Shown here: one piece after another, positions 53,201-61,820 of the stretch
How positions within the stretch are numbered: the stretch's first letter is position 1
Layout: every line of letters starts with the position of its first letter
From: CAMFTQ01 sp051881615
GTDB lineage: Bacteria; Bacillota; Clostridia; Oscillospirales; Acutalibacteraceae
NCBI GenBank assembly: GCA_051881615.1
Contig: JBJEQF010000004.1
Span: forward strand, 11,299-75,298
Reading direction: 5' to 3'
DNA: 64,000 nucleotides
Notes under the pieces: model-generated
Told to the model about the DNA's origin: nothing
Seen by the model: only the letters and a program-made list of their open reading frames with translations
The model's database searches: none
Translations under genes and position numbers: made by a program

Positions 53201-56200
53201 ATGCCACTGAAGCCAAACATAAAAAAGGTTATGGTAATCGGTTCCGGTCCTATCGTAATCGGACAGGCAGCCGAATTTGACTATGCAGGCACACAGGCTT
53301 GCCGTGCATTAAAGGAAGAGGGTCTTGAGGTAATTCTGATTAACTCAAACCCGGCTACAATTATGACAGACAACGCTATGGCGGATAAGATTTACATTGA
53401 ACCGCTTACGCTTGAAACGGTAAAACGTATTATCAAAAAGGAAAAGCCCGACAGCCTGCTTTCAACTCTGGGCGGTCAGACAGGACTTACGCTTTCTATG
53501 CAGCTTGCAAAGGAGGGCTTTCTTGAAAAGCACGGAGTACAGCTCTTAGGCGCTAACCCCGAAACTATCGACAAGGCAGAGGACAGGCAGATGTTCAAGG
53601 ACACTATGGAGGCCATAGGTCAGCCTGTTATCCCCTCAACGGTTGTAAATGACGTTGAATCAGCCGTTGCTTTTGCAAATGAAATCGGCTACCCTGTAAT
53701 TATCCGTCCTGCGTTTACCTTGGGCGGTACAGGCGGCGGTATCGTTGAAAACGAAGAGGAGCTTATCGAAATCACCTCCAACGGACTTGAGCTTTCACCT
53801 ATTACACAGGTGCTTGTTGAAAAATGTATCGCAGGCTGGAAGGAAATCGAGTTTGAGGTTATGCGTGACAGCGACGGCAACGTAATCACCGTCTGCTCTA
53901 TGGAAAACTTCGACCCTGTCGGCGTTCACACAGGCGACAGTATTGTAATCGCACCTGCTGTGACGCTTGCCGATAAGGAATATCAGATGCTCAGAAGTGC
54001 GTCACTTAATATTATCTCTGCACTCGGTGTAGAGGGCGGCTGTAACTGTCAGTTTGCGCTCAATCCCGAAAGCTTTGAGTATGCCGTTATCGAGGTAAAC
54101 CCTCGTGTATCACGTTCCTCTGCGCTTGCGTCAAAGGCTACAGGCTATCCTATAGCAAAGGTTGCTGCAAAAATTGCAATCGGCTACACTCTTTCTGAAA
54201 TCAAAAATGCCGTAACAGGCACTACCTATGCCTGCTTTGAGCCTGCGCTTGACTACGTTGTAGTAAAATTCCCGAAATGGCCGTTTGATAAATTTGTTTA
54301 TGCAAAAAGAACTCTCGGCACACAGATGAAGGCAACAGGCGAGGTAATGGCTATCGCACCTACCTTTGAGCAGGCTATTATGAAGGCGACAAGAGGCTGC
54401 GAGATTTCTCACAACACGCTTGACGACAAGGAATTTGAAAGGATGTCCGATGCGTCAGTGCTTGACAGACTGAGCGTTTGTGACGACCGCCGTATATTCT
54501 GTGTTTATGAAGCACTCAAAAGAGGAATTTCTGTTGACAAAATCCACGAAATCACAATGATTGACGAGTGGTTCTTAAATAAGCTAATTAACCTTGTTAA
54601 TATGAGCAACGTATTAAAGCAGGGCAATATTGACGAGGAAACATATATAAAGGCTAAAAAGCTCGGATTTATAGATAAAACTATCGAGGAATTCACAGGC
54701 GAAAAGCCGAAATATTCACTGACGCCTGTTTATAAAATGGTTGATACGTGCGCCGCAGAGTTTGCAGCGGAAACACCGTACTTCTACTCAACCTATGACA
54801 GCGAGAACGAGGCTGAGGAGTTTATAAACGAGCATCTTGACGGCAAAAAGACAATTATAGTATTCGGCTCAGGCCCTATCAGAATCGGACAGGGCATTGA
54901 ATTTGACTATGCTTCAGTTCACTGCGTATGGGCACTGAAGGAAGCAGGCTATGACGTTGTAATCGTAAACAACAACCCCGAAACAGTTTCAACAGACTTT
55001 GACACAGCCGACAGACTTTACTTTGAACCGCTGACTAACGAGGACGTAATGGGCATTATCAAGACAGAAAAGCCATACGGCGTAGTTGTAGCCTTCGGCG
55101 GTCAGACGGCAATTAAGCTGACAAAATTCTTGAGCGACAGCGGTGTAAATATCCTCGGCACATCGGCAGACGCTATTGATATGGCTGAGGACAGAGAGCG
55201 CTTTGACGAGCTTCTTGAGAAATACAACATCAAGCGTCCTAAGGGCGTAACGGTTATGACAACGCATGAAGCTCTTGCAGTTGCAGACAAAATCGGCTAC
55301 CCCGTACTTCTTCGTCCGTCTTACGTTCTGGGCGGTCAGAATATGATTATCGCCTTTAACGAGGCAGACGTTAAGGAGTATATGGCGATTATCCTTGCTC
55401 AGAACATCGAAAACCCGATTCTTATCGACAAATACTTGATGGGTACAGAGCTTGAGGTTGACGCTATCTGTGACGGTGAGGACATTCTTATCCCCGGTAT
55501 TATGGAGCATATTGAACGTGCCGGCGTTCACTCGGGCGACTCTATAGCTGTATATCCTGCCTGGAACATTTCTGATGAAATGACAAAGAAAATTGTTGAA
55601 AGCTCCAGAAACCTTGCTATTTCTCTTAACACAAAGGGACTTGTAAATATTCAGTACCTTATCTATCACGACGATTTGTACGTTATCGAGGTAAACCCTC
55701 GTTCCTCACGTACTATTCCTTATATCAGCAAGGTAACAGGCGTTCCGATGGTTGACCTTGCAACAAGAGCGATGCTCGGCGAAAAGCTAAAGGATATGGG
55801 CTACGGCACAGGTCTTTACAGAAAGAGCTGTTACGTTGCCGTAAAGGTGCCTGTGTTCAGCTTTGAAAAGCTGATAAATGTAGATAACCACTTAGGCCCT
55901 GAAATGAAGTCAACCGGTGAGGTTTTAGGCGTTGCAGGTACTCTTGAGGAGGCGCTGTATAAGGGACTTATAGCCGCAGGCTACAAGATGAAGAAATCGG
56001 GCGGCGTGTTTATCACGGTAAGAAATTCAGATAAATGCGAAATCGGCGACGTTGCCAAGATGTATGCCGACTTAGGCTTTAAGATTTACGCTACAGAGGG
56101 TACTGCCGAGGTACTTAAAGACTACGGCATTGATGCAGTAGCGGTAAAGAAAATCCATCAGTCAGAGGACAACACGCTCACCCTTATCGAAAGCGGAAAA

Positions 56201-57250
56201 ATCCAGTACGTTATTTCAACGTCTGCAAAGGGACGTATGCCCGAAAGAGATTCTGTTAAAATCCGCAGAAAAACAGTTGAAAGAAATATCCCCTGTCTTA
56301 CATCTATCGATACGGCTATCGCACTTGCGCAGTGCTTAAAGAGCCGTTATTCACAGATGAGCACAGAGCTTGTTGACATTAACAATATGAGGGATAGCAA
56401 AATGAAGCTGAAATTTACAAAAATGCAGGGTATAGGCAACGACTATATCTATTGCTCAACCTTTGACCAGAAAATAAATAACCCCGAAGCGCTTGCTGTT
56501 CGTCTTTCAGACAGACATTTCGGCATAGGCGGTGACGGTATTATACTTGTTTGTCCGTCAGATGTTGCAGACGCTAAAATGAGAATGTTCAACCTTGACG
56601 GTTCAGAGGGCAAAATGTGCGGAAACGGCATTCGCTGTGTAGGCAAGTTCCTCTATGACCACGGTATGATTGATGTAAACGAAAAGGACGAAATTACAAT
56701 TGAAACGTTAAGCGGTATCAAAAACCTAAAGGCATACACGCTTGACGGAGAGGTTAGGCGTCTGCGTGTTGATATGGGCAAGGCAGAGCTTAATCCTGCT
56801 TTAATTCCTGTTGCTATGGACAAGGATAAAATAGTAAACGAGCCGTACACAATAGACGGTAAGGAATACAACATCACCTGTGTATCAATGGGAAATCCGC
56901 ACTGCGTAGTATTTATCAATGATGTTGACGGACTTGATATTGAAGAAATCGGCCCGAAATTTGAAAACGACAGCCTGTTCCCCGAAAGAGTAAATACAGA
57001 GTTTGTAAAGGTGCTTGACGACCACACGATTAAAATGCGTGTATGGGAGCGCGGCAGCGGTGAAACATGGGCTTGCGGAACAGGTGCTTGCGCCGTTGCA
57101 GTTGCAGCCTGTGAAAACGGCTTCTGCAAAAAGGGCGAGGACATCGTGGTAAAGCTCAAGGGCGGAAACCTCGTAATCAACTATACTGACGACACTGTTT
57201 ATATGACAGGCGACGCAGAAAAGGTATTCGAGGGCGAAGTGGAAATCTGA
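53201..57250 (+). CDS. carB: Continuous carB-dapF reading frame (CarB residues 1-1067, DapF 1068-1349)
   Basis: Residues 1-1067 are a full CarB large subunit. They contain two ATP-grasp halves (GSGPIVIGQAAEFDYAG and GSGPIRIGQGIEFDYAS at the starts), GGTGGG and LRPSYVLGGQN loops, and an MGS-like regulatory C-terminus (GRMPERDSVKIRRKTVERN). It makes carbamoyl phosphate. With no stop codon, the frame continues through KSRYSQMSTELVDINNMRDSK into a complete DapF (diaminopimelate epimerase). Both parts have their normal full lengths. An AGGGA lies seven bases before the DapF ATG (56402), so DapF could also be made alone. Either a real fusion or a lost stop codon (or sequence error) explains this. 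Confidence 0.93.
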   Translation: MPLKPNIKKVMVIGSGPIVIGQAAEFDYAGTQACRALKEEGLEVILINSNPATIMTDNAMADKIYIEPLTLETVKRIIKKEKPDSLLSTLGGQTGLTLSMQLAKEGFLEKHGVQLLGANPETIDKAEDRQMFKDTMEAIGQPVIPSTVVNDVESAVAFANEIGYPVIIRPAFTLGGTGGGIVENEEELIEITSNGLELSPITQVLVEKCIAGWKEIEFEVMRDSDGNVITVCSMENFDPVGVHTGDSIVIAPAVTLADKEYQMLRSASLNIISALGVEGGCNCQFALNPESFEYAVIEVNPRVSRSSALASKATGYPIAKVAAKIAIGYTLSEIKNAVTGTTYACFEPALDYVVVKFPKWPFDKFVYAKRTLGTQMKATGEVMAIAPTFEQAIMKATRGCEISHNTLDDKEFERMSDASVLDRLSVCDDRRIFCVYEALKRGISVDKIHEITMIDEWFLNKLINLVNMSNVLKQGNIDEETYIKAKKLGFIDKTIEEFTGEKPKYSLTPVYKMVDTCAAEFAAETPYFYSTYDSENEAEEFINEHLDGKKTIIVFGSGPIRIGQGIEFDYASVHCVWALKEAGYDVVIVNNNPETVSTDFDTADRLYFEPLTNEDVMGIIKTEKPYGVVVAFGGQTAIKLTKFLSDSGVNILGTSADAIDMAEDRERFDELLEKYNIKRPKGVTVMTTHEALAVADKIGYPVLLRPSYVLGGQNMIIAFNEADVKEYMAIILAQNIENPILIDKYLMGTELEVDAICDGEDILIPGIMEHIERAGVHSGDSIAVYPAWNISDEMTKKIVESSRNLAISLNTKGLVNIQYLIYHDDLYVIEVNPRSSRTIPYISKVTGVPMVDLATRAMLGEKLKDMGYGTGLYRKSCYVAVKVPVFSFEKLINVDNHLGPEMKSTGEVLGVAGTLEEALYKGLIAAGYKMKKSGGVFITVRNSDKCEIGDVAKMYADLGFKIYATEGTAEVLKDYGIDAVAVKKIHQSEDNTLTLIESGKIQYVISTSAKGRMPERDSVKIRRKTVERNIPCLTSIDTAIALAQCLKSRYSQMSTELVDINNMRDSKMKLKFTKMQGIGNDYIYCSTFDQKINNPEALAVRLSDRHFGIGGDGIILVCPSDVADAKMRMFNLDGSEGKMCGNGIRCVGKFLYDHGMIDVNEKDEITIETLSGIKNLKAYTLDGEVRRLRVDMGKAELNPALIPVAMDKDKIVNEPYTIDGKEYNITCVSMGNPHCVVFINDVDGLDIEEIGPKFENDSLFPERVNTEFVKVLDDHTIKMRVWERGSGETWACGTGACAVAVAACENGFCKKGEDIVVKLKGGNLVINYTDDTVYMTGDAEKVFEGEVEI
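56402..57250 (+). CDS. dapF: Diaminopimelate epimerase DapF (3' part of the carB frame)
   Basis: Converts LL- to meso-diaminopimelate for lysine and peptidoglycan. The 282-residue segment is complete, beginning MKLKFTKMQGIGNDYIYC. The two active-site cysteines lie in GKMCGNGIRC and GETWACGTGACAVA. The substrate loops FGIGGDGIIL and GNPHCVVF are also present. Its ATG has an internal AGGGA site, so separate translation is plausible even though the frame is fused to carB. dapL, the preceding step of the same lysine route, lies two genes downstream. Confidence 0.93.
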   Translation: MKLKFTKMQGIGNDYIYCSTFDQKINNPEALAVRLSDRHFGIGGDGIILVCPSDVADAKMRMFNLDGSEGKMCGNGIRCVGKFLYDHGMIDVNEKDEITIETLSGIKNLKAYTLDGEVRRLRVDMGKAELNPALIPVAMDKDKIVNEPYTIDGKEYNITCVSMGNPHCVVFINDVDGLDIEEIGPKFENDSLFPERVNTEFVKVLDDHTIKMRVWERGSGETWACGTGACAVAVAACENGFCKKGEDIVVKLKGGNLVINYTDDTVYMTGDAEKVFEGEVEI

Positions 57251-57267
57251 CAGAAAGGGATAAGAAA

Positions 57268-58863
57268 ATGACAAAGTATATTTTTGTAACAGGCGGCGTA
57301 GTTTCCGGTCTTGGCAAGGGTATTACGGCAGCATCACTCGGCAGACTGCTCAAGGCAAGAGGCTTAAAGGTAGCAGCTCAGAAGCTCGACCCATATATAA
57401 ACGTTGATCCGGGTACTATGAGTCCGTATCAGCACGGCGAGGTTTTTGTAACAGAGGACGGTGCAGAAACCGACCTCGACCTCGGCCACTACGAAAGATT
57501 TATTGACGAAAATCTGAATAAATACTCCAACCTTACAACAGGCAAGGTGTATTCAAACGTTCTTGAAAAAGAACGCAGAGGCGACTATCTGGGCGAAACG
57601 GTTCAGGTAATTCCTCACATTACAAATGAAATAAAGTCGTTCATTTATAACGTAGGCAAAAACACAAATGCCGATATAGTAATAACAGAAATCGGCGGCA
57701 CAGTAGGCGATATTGAAAGCCAGCCGTTTTTAGAGGCAATACGTCAGGTATCTCTTGAAGTGGGCATTGAAAACAGCCTGTTCATTCACGTTACGCTTGT
57801 TCCGTATCTGAAAGGCTCGTATGAGCATAAGTCAAAGCCTACACAGCACTCTGTAAAGGAGCTTCGCTCAATCGGCATTAACCCCGACATTATCGTGCTT
57901 CGCTGTGACGAGCCTCTTGACGAAAGCATATTCAAAAAGATTGCTCTGTTCTGTAACGTAAAGCCTGACTGTGTGCTTGAAAACATTACAATTCCCGTTC
58001 TGTACGAAGCACCGATGATGCTTGAAAAGAACAACTTCAGCGACGTTGTATGCCGAGAGCTTAATATCGAATCTAAAAAACCCGATATGAGCGAGTGGGA
58101 GCAGATGCTTGAGAGAATCAACTCAAGAAATAAGGATGTAACTATCGCGCTTTGCGGTAAGTATGTACAGCTCCACGACGCATATTTGTCGGTAGCCGAG
58201 GCTTTACGTCACGCAGGCTATGAAAATGCAGCTCACGTACATATCAAGTGGGTTGATACAGAGCTTATTACGGAATATACGGTAAACGACCTTTTGGGCG
58301 ATGTTGACGGCATTCTTGTTCCCGGCGGCTTCGGCAACAGAGGTGTTGAGGGCAAAATCACAGCCGCAAAATACGCAAGAGAAAACAACATTCCGTATCT
58401 CGGCATCTGCCTTGGTATGCAGACGGCAGTTATAGAGTACGCAAGAAATGTTTTAGGCTTTGAGGACGCTAACTCAGGCGAGTTTGCTCCCGACAGCAAG
58501 CACAAGGTAATTGATCTGATGCTTGACCAGATGGGTGTAGAGGATATGGGCGGCACAATGCGTCTGGGCGCATACCCCTGTGTAATCAAAAAAGGCTCAA
58601 TGCTTGAAAAATCCTACAGCAAGCCTGAAATTTCAGAAAGACACCGCCATCGTTATGAATTTAATAACGAATTCAGAGAAAGCTTTGAAAAGGGCGGAAT
58701 GAGCATTACAGGTACATCACCTAACGGTATGCTTGTTGAAGCTGTAGAAATTCCGCAGAACAGATTTTACGTAGGCGTTCAGTATCACCCTGAATTCAAG
58801 AGCAGACCGAACAACGCTCATCCGCTGTTCAGAGAGTTTATAAAGGCGTCTTGTGAAAAATAA
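57268..58863 (+). CDS. pyrG: CTP synthase
   Basis: Makes CTP from UTP with glutamine as nitrogen donor. The 531-residue product is full length. It starts KYIFVTGGVVSGLGKGITAA, has the synthetase region (QKLDPYINVDPGTMSPYQHG, EIGGTVGDIES) and ends in a glutaminase domain with LGICLGMQTAV (catalytic Cys) and GVQYHPEF (His, Glu). It starts 17 bases after dapF with AAAGGGA upstream, so it is probably co-transcribed with carAB. Confidence 0.97.
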   Translation: MTKYIFVTGGVVSGLGKGITAASLGRLLKARGLKVAAQKLDPYINVDPGTMSPYQHGEVFVTEDGAETDLDLGHYERFIDENLNKYSNLTTGKVYSNVLEKERRGDYLGETVQVIPHITNEIKSFIYNVGKNTNADIVITEIGGTVGDIESQPFLEAIRQVSLEVGIENSLFIHVTLVPYLKGSYEHKSKPTQHSVKELRSIGINPDIIVLRCDEPLDESIFKKIALFCNVKPDCVLENITIPVLYEAPMMLEKNNFSDVVCRELNIESKKPDMSEWEQMLERINSRNKDVTIALCGKYVQLHDAYLSVAEALRHAGYENAAHVHIKWVDTELITEYTVNDLLGDVDGILVPGGFGNRGVEGKITAAKYARENNIPYLGICLGMQTAVIEYARNVLGFEDANSGEFAPDSKHKVIDLMLDQMGVEDMGGTMRLGAYPCVIKKGSMLEKSYSKPEISERHRHRYEFNNEFRESFEKGGMSITGTSPNGMLVEAVEIPQNRFYVGVQYHPEFKSRPNNAHPLFREFIKASCEK

Positions 58864-58891
58864 ATCCCTATAGAATGGTGTGCGATAAATT

Positions 58892-60073
58892 ATGAAAACA
58901 AATAAAAATTTCAACAATCTTGTACCTAACTACCTTTTTGCAGAAATTGCAAAAAGAGTAAACACTTATTGTAAAGAAAATCCCGACAAAAAAGTTATCA
59001 GACTCGGCATAGGCGACGTAACACTTCCGTTACCGCAAATCGCCGTTGACGCTCTGAAAAAGGGCGCAGACGATTTGGGCAAAAAAGAAACCTTCAAGGG
59101 CTACCCCGATTATGAGGGCTACGAGTTTGTCCGTCAGGCTGTTTCTGATTATTACAAAAGCTTCGGCGTTGAGGTCGGTATTGATGAAATTATGATCACA
59201 GACGGTGCAAAGTCAGACAGCGGAAATATCGGCGACATTTTCGGCAAGGATAATGTTGTTTTAGTGACCGATCCCGTTTACCCCGTTTACGTTGACTCAA
59301 ACATTATGGCAGGCAGAGAGATAATCTATGCCGCATCTAATGCAGATAACGACTTTTTGGCTATGCCTGATGACAGCGTAAAAGCAGACATAATTTACCT
59401 TTGCTCACCGAACAATCCGACAGGTGCGGCTTATTCATACGACCAGCTCAAAAAATGGGTTGACTACGCAAATAAAAATGACGCAGTAATTATTTTTGAC
59501 GCCGCATATGAAGCGTTTATTACAGATGATTCACCACGCAGTATTTTTGCTGTTGAGGGCGCAAGACAGTGCGCTATAGAGCTTTGCTCACTGTCAAAAA
59601 CTGCCGGCTTTACAGGTACTCGCTGCGGATACACGGTAATTCCTAAGGAGCTTGAACGTGACGGCGAAAACATCTACAAGCTGTGGTACAGAAGAGAAGC
59701 TACAAAATTCAACGGCGTTTCGTGGCCTGTTCAGTGTGCGGCGGCTGCTGTGCTTTCTCCCGAGGGACAAAAGCAGTTCAGAGAGAACATCGCATATTAT
59801 CAGGAAAACGCAAGAATTATCGCACAGGCTTTAGACGAGCTTGGCATTTACTACACAGGCGGCAAAAACTCACCGTACCTGTGGCTTAAATGCCCCGACA
59901 ATATGGGTTCGTGGGAATTTTTTGATTTGCTCCTGACTAAGGCAAACGTTGTCGGCACTCCGGGTGAGGGCTTCGGCAAAAACGGAGCAGGCTATTTCAG
60001 ACTGACAAGCTTCGGCGACAGAGAGAATACTATAGAAGCTGTCAGAAGAATTAAAGAGCTGCTCAAAAAGTAA
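58892..60073 (+). CDS. dapL: LL-diaminopimelate aminotransferase
   Basis: A PLP enzyme that makes LL-diaminopimelate directly from tetrahydrodipicolinate, bypassing the acyl routes. The 393-residue product has the DapL start (NNLVPNYLFAEIAKRV), LGIGDVTLPLP, CSPNNPTGA, and the PLP lysine in SLSKTAGFTGTRCGY. The N-terminal signature and GKKETFKGYPDYEG separate it from ordinary aspartate aminotransferases. It ends the pyrimidine-lysine run and is followed by a strong terminator at 60133. Confidence 0.95.
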   Translation: MKTNKNFNNLVPNYLFAEIAKRVNTYCKENPDKKVIRLGIGDVTLPLPQIAVDALKKGADDLGKKETFKGYPDYEGYEFVRQAVSDYYKSFGVEVGIDEIMITDGAKSDSGNIGDIFGKDNVVLVTDPVYPVYVDSNIMAGREIIYAASNADNDFLAMPDDSVKADIIYLCSPNNPTGAAYSYDQLKKWVDYANKNDAVIIFDAAYEAFITDDSPRSIFAVEGARQCAIELCSLSKTAGFTGTRCGYTVIPKELERDGENIYKLWYRREATKFNGVSWPVQCAAAAVLSPEGQKQFRENIAYYQENARIIAQALDELGIYYTGGKNSPYLWLKCPDNMGSWEFFDLLLTKANVVGTPGEGFGKNGAGYFRLTSFGDRENTIEAVRRIKELLKK

Positions 60074-60132
60074 ATAATAAATTTATCTATTACTAAATTT
60101 CTATAACAAAGTTTCTACTCCTAAAAATCAGA

Positions 60133-60164
60133 CGAGCCGCAGTGAATTCTGCGGCTCGTTTTGC
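60133..60164 (+). terminator. Terminator after dapL
   Basis: CGAGCCGCAG / CTGCGGCTCG, a 10-bp stem with a 6-base loop, followed by TTTTGC. Confidence 0.92.
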
Positions 60165-60279
60165 AGTTTTATAGAAAGAGTAATATATAGTTAAATACAA
60201 CTGTTTTAACCACCAAAAACGTTGATTTTGCAACTTTAAAAAAATAAACTGCAATTTTTTGAAAATTTTTCAAAAACTA

Positions 60280-60308
60280 TTGCAAAATCAAACAAAAAAT
60301 GATAGAAT
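60280..60308 (+). promoter_or_regulatory. Promoter of gdhA
   Basis: TTGCAA (60280-60285), a 17-base spacer and TAGAAT (60303-60308), 60 bases before the gdhA start. Confidence 0.65.
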
Positions 60309-60368
60309 AACGGTGGATGGCTTGCAGTAATGTATTGACACCGAAATTATTTACGGAGGTTTTTGACA

Positions 60369-61715
60369 ATGGCGTTAAAAAACACTTATTTAATCGAATT
60401 ACTTGAAACAGTAAAAAAACGTAATGCAGGCGAGCCTGAGTTCATTCAGGCAGTAACAGAGGTTTTAGAATCTCTTGAGCCTGTAGTTGAAAAAAGACCT
60501 GATTTGGTAGAAGCAGGCGTACTTGACAGACTCGTTGAGCCTGAAAGACAGATTATCTTCCGTGTACCTTGGGTTGATGACAACGGCAAAACACAGGTAA
60601 ACAGAGGCTTCAGAGTTCAGTACAACTCAGCTATCGGTCCTTACAAGGGCGGTCTTAGACTGCACCCATCAGTATATCTTGGAATTATCAAGTTCTTAGG
60701 CTTTGAGCAGGTATTTAAAAACTCACTTACAACACTTCCTATGGGCGGCGGCAAAGGCGGCAGCGACTTTGACCCGAAGGGCAAGAGTGACGGCGAGGTT
60801 ATGCGTTTCTGCCAGAGCTTTATGACAGAGCTTTACAGACATATCGGCCCTGACTGTGACGTTCCGGCAGGCGACATCGGTACAGGCGCACGTGAGATCG
60901 GCTATATGTTCGGTCAGTACAAGCGTTTACAAAACGAGTGGTCAGGCGTTCTGACAGGTAAAGGCCTTACATACGGCGGTTCACTTGCAAGAACAGAGGC
61001 TACAGGCTACGGTCTTTGCTACTTCACAGACGAGATGCTCAAGGCTAACGGCAAGAGCTTCGAGGGCAAAACAGTTGTTATTTCAGGATCAGGTAACGTT
61101 GCTATCTACGCTACACAGAAGGCTACAGAGCTTGGCGCAAAGGTTGTTGCACTTTCTGACTCTAACGGCTACATCTACGATGCAAACGGCATCGACCTTG
61201 CTTGTGTAAAGCAGCTCAAAGAGGTTGAAAGAAAGAGAATTAAAGAGTACGTTAATACTCATCCTGACGCTACATACACAGAGGGTTGCTCAGGCATCTG
61301 GTCAATTCCTTGCGACATCGCACTTCCTTGCGCTACACAGAACGAAATCGACAAGGCAAGCGCAGAGCTTCTTGCTAAAAACGGATGCTTCGCAGTTGCA
61401 GAGGGTGCTAATATGCCTTCAACTCCTGAGGCTATTGAGGTTTACTTTGCAAACGGTATGCTTTACGGCCCTGCAAAGGCTGCAAACGCAGGCGGCGTAG
61501 CAACATCAGGTCTTGAGATGAGCCAGAACTCAGCAAGACTTTCTTGGACATTTGAAGAGGTTGACGCAAAACTCAAGGGCATTATGCAGAGCATCTTCAA
61601 GTCCTGTGACGAGGCAGCTAAGGAGTACGGCTTAGAGGGCAACTATATGGCTGGTGCAAACATCGCTGGCTTCTTAAAGGTTGCCGAGGCTATGAAGGCT
61701 CAGGGTTGCGTTTAA
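60369..61715 (+). CDS. gdhA: Glutamate dehydrogenase, hexameric GdhA type
   Basis: Assimilates ammonium onto 2-oxoglutarate. The 448-residue product has the small-hexamer layout. It contains YNSAIGPYKGGLRLHPSV with the catalytic lysine region, PMGGGKGGSDFDPKGKSDGE, DVPAGDIGTGAREIG, the nucleotide loop VVISGSGNVAIYA, and GANMPSTPEA. The serine after SDSNG suggests NADP(H) use, but cofactor choice is inference. ATG 60369 has GGAGGT eight bases upstream, and the in-frame TTG two codons earlier is too close to it. It is monocistronic, with its own promoter and terminator. Confidence 0.95.
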   Translation: MALKNTYLIELLETVKKRNAGEPEFIQAVTEVLESLEPVVEKRPDLVEAGVLDRLVEPERQIIFRVPWVDDNGKTQVNRGFRVQYNSAIGPYKGGLRLHPSVYLGIIKFLGFEQVFKNSLTTLPMGGGKGGSDFDPKGKSDGEVMRFCQSFMTELYRHIGPDCDVPAGDIGTGAREIGYMFGQYKRLQNEWSGVLTGKGLTYGGSLARTEATGYGLCYFTDEMLKANGKSFEGKTVVISGSGNVAIYATQKATELGAKVVALSDSNGYIYDANGIDLACVKQLKEVERKRIKEYVNTHPDATYTEGCSGIWSIPCDIALPCATQNEIDKASAELLAKNGCFAVAEGANMPSTPEAIEVYFANGMLYGPAKAANAGGVATSGLEMSQNSARLSWTFEEVDAKLKGIMQSIFKSCDEAAKEYGLEGNYMAGANIAGFLKVAEAMKAQGCV

Positions 61716-61757
61716 TTAAAACAGATTCTGTTTTCTTCTTTTTATAAATATAATAAT

Positions 61758-61790
61758 AACAGAGCCAAGGATTTGCCTTGGCTCTGTTTC
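61758..61790. terminator. Bidirectional terminator between gdhA and leuA
   Basis: AACAGAGCCAAGG / CCTTGGCTCTGTT, a 13-bp stem with a 5-base loop. It serves convergent genes. Confidence 0.9.
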
Positions 61791-61820
61791 GTTGATAGAT
61801 ATTTTTATATTGAGTTTTTA

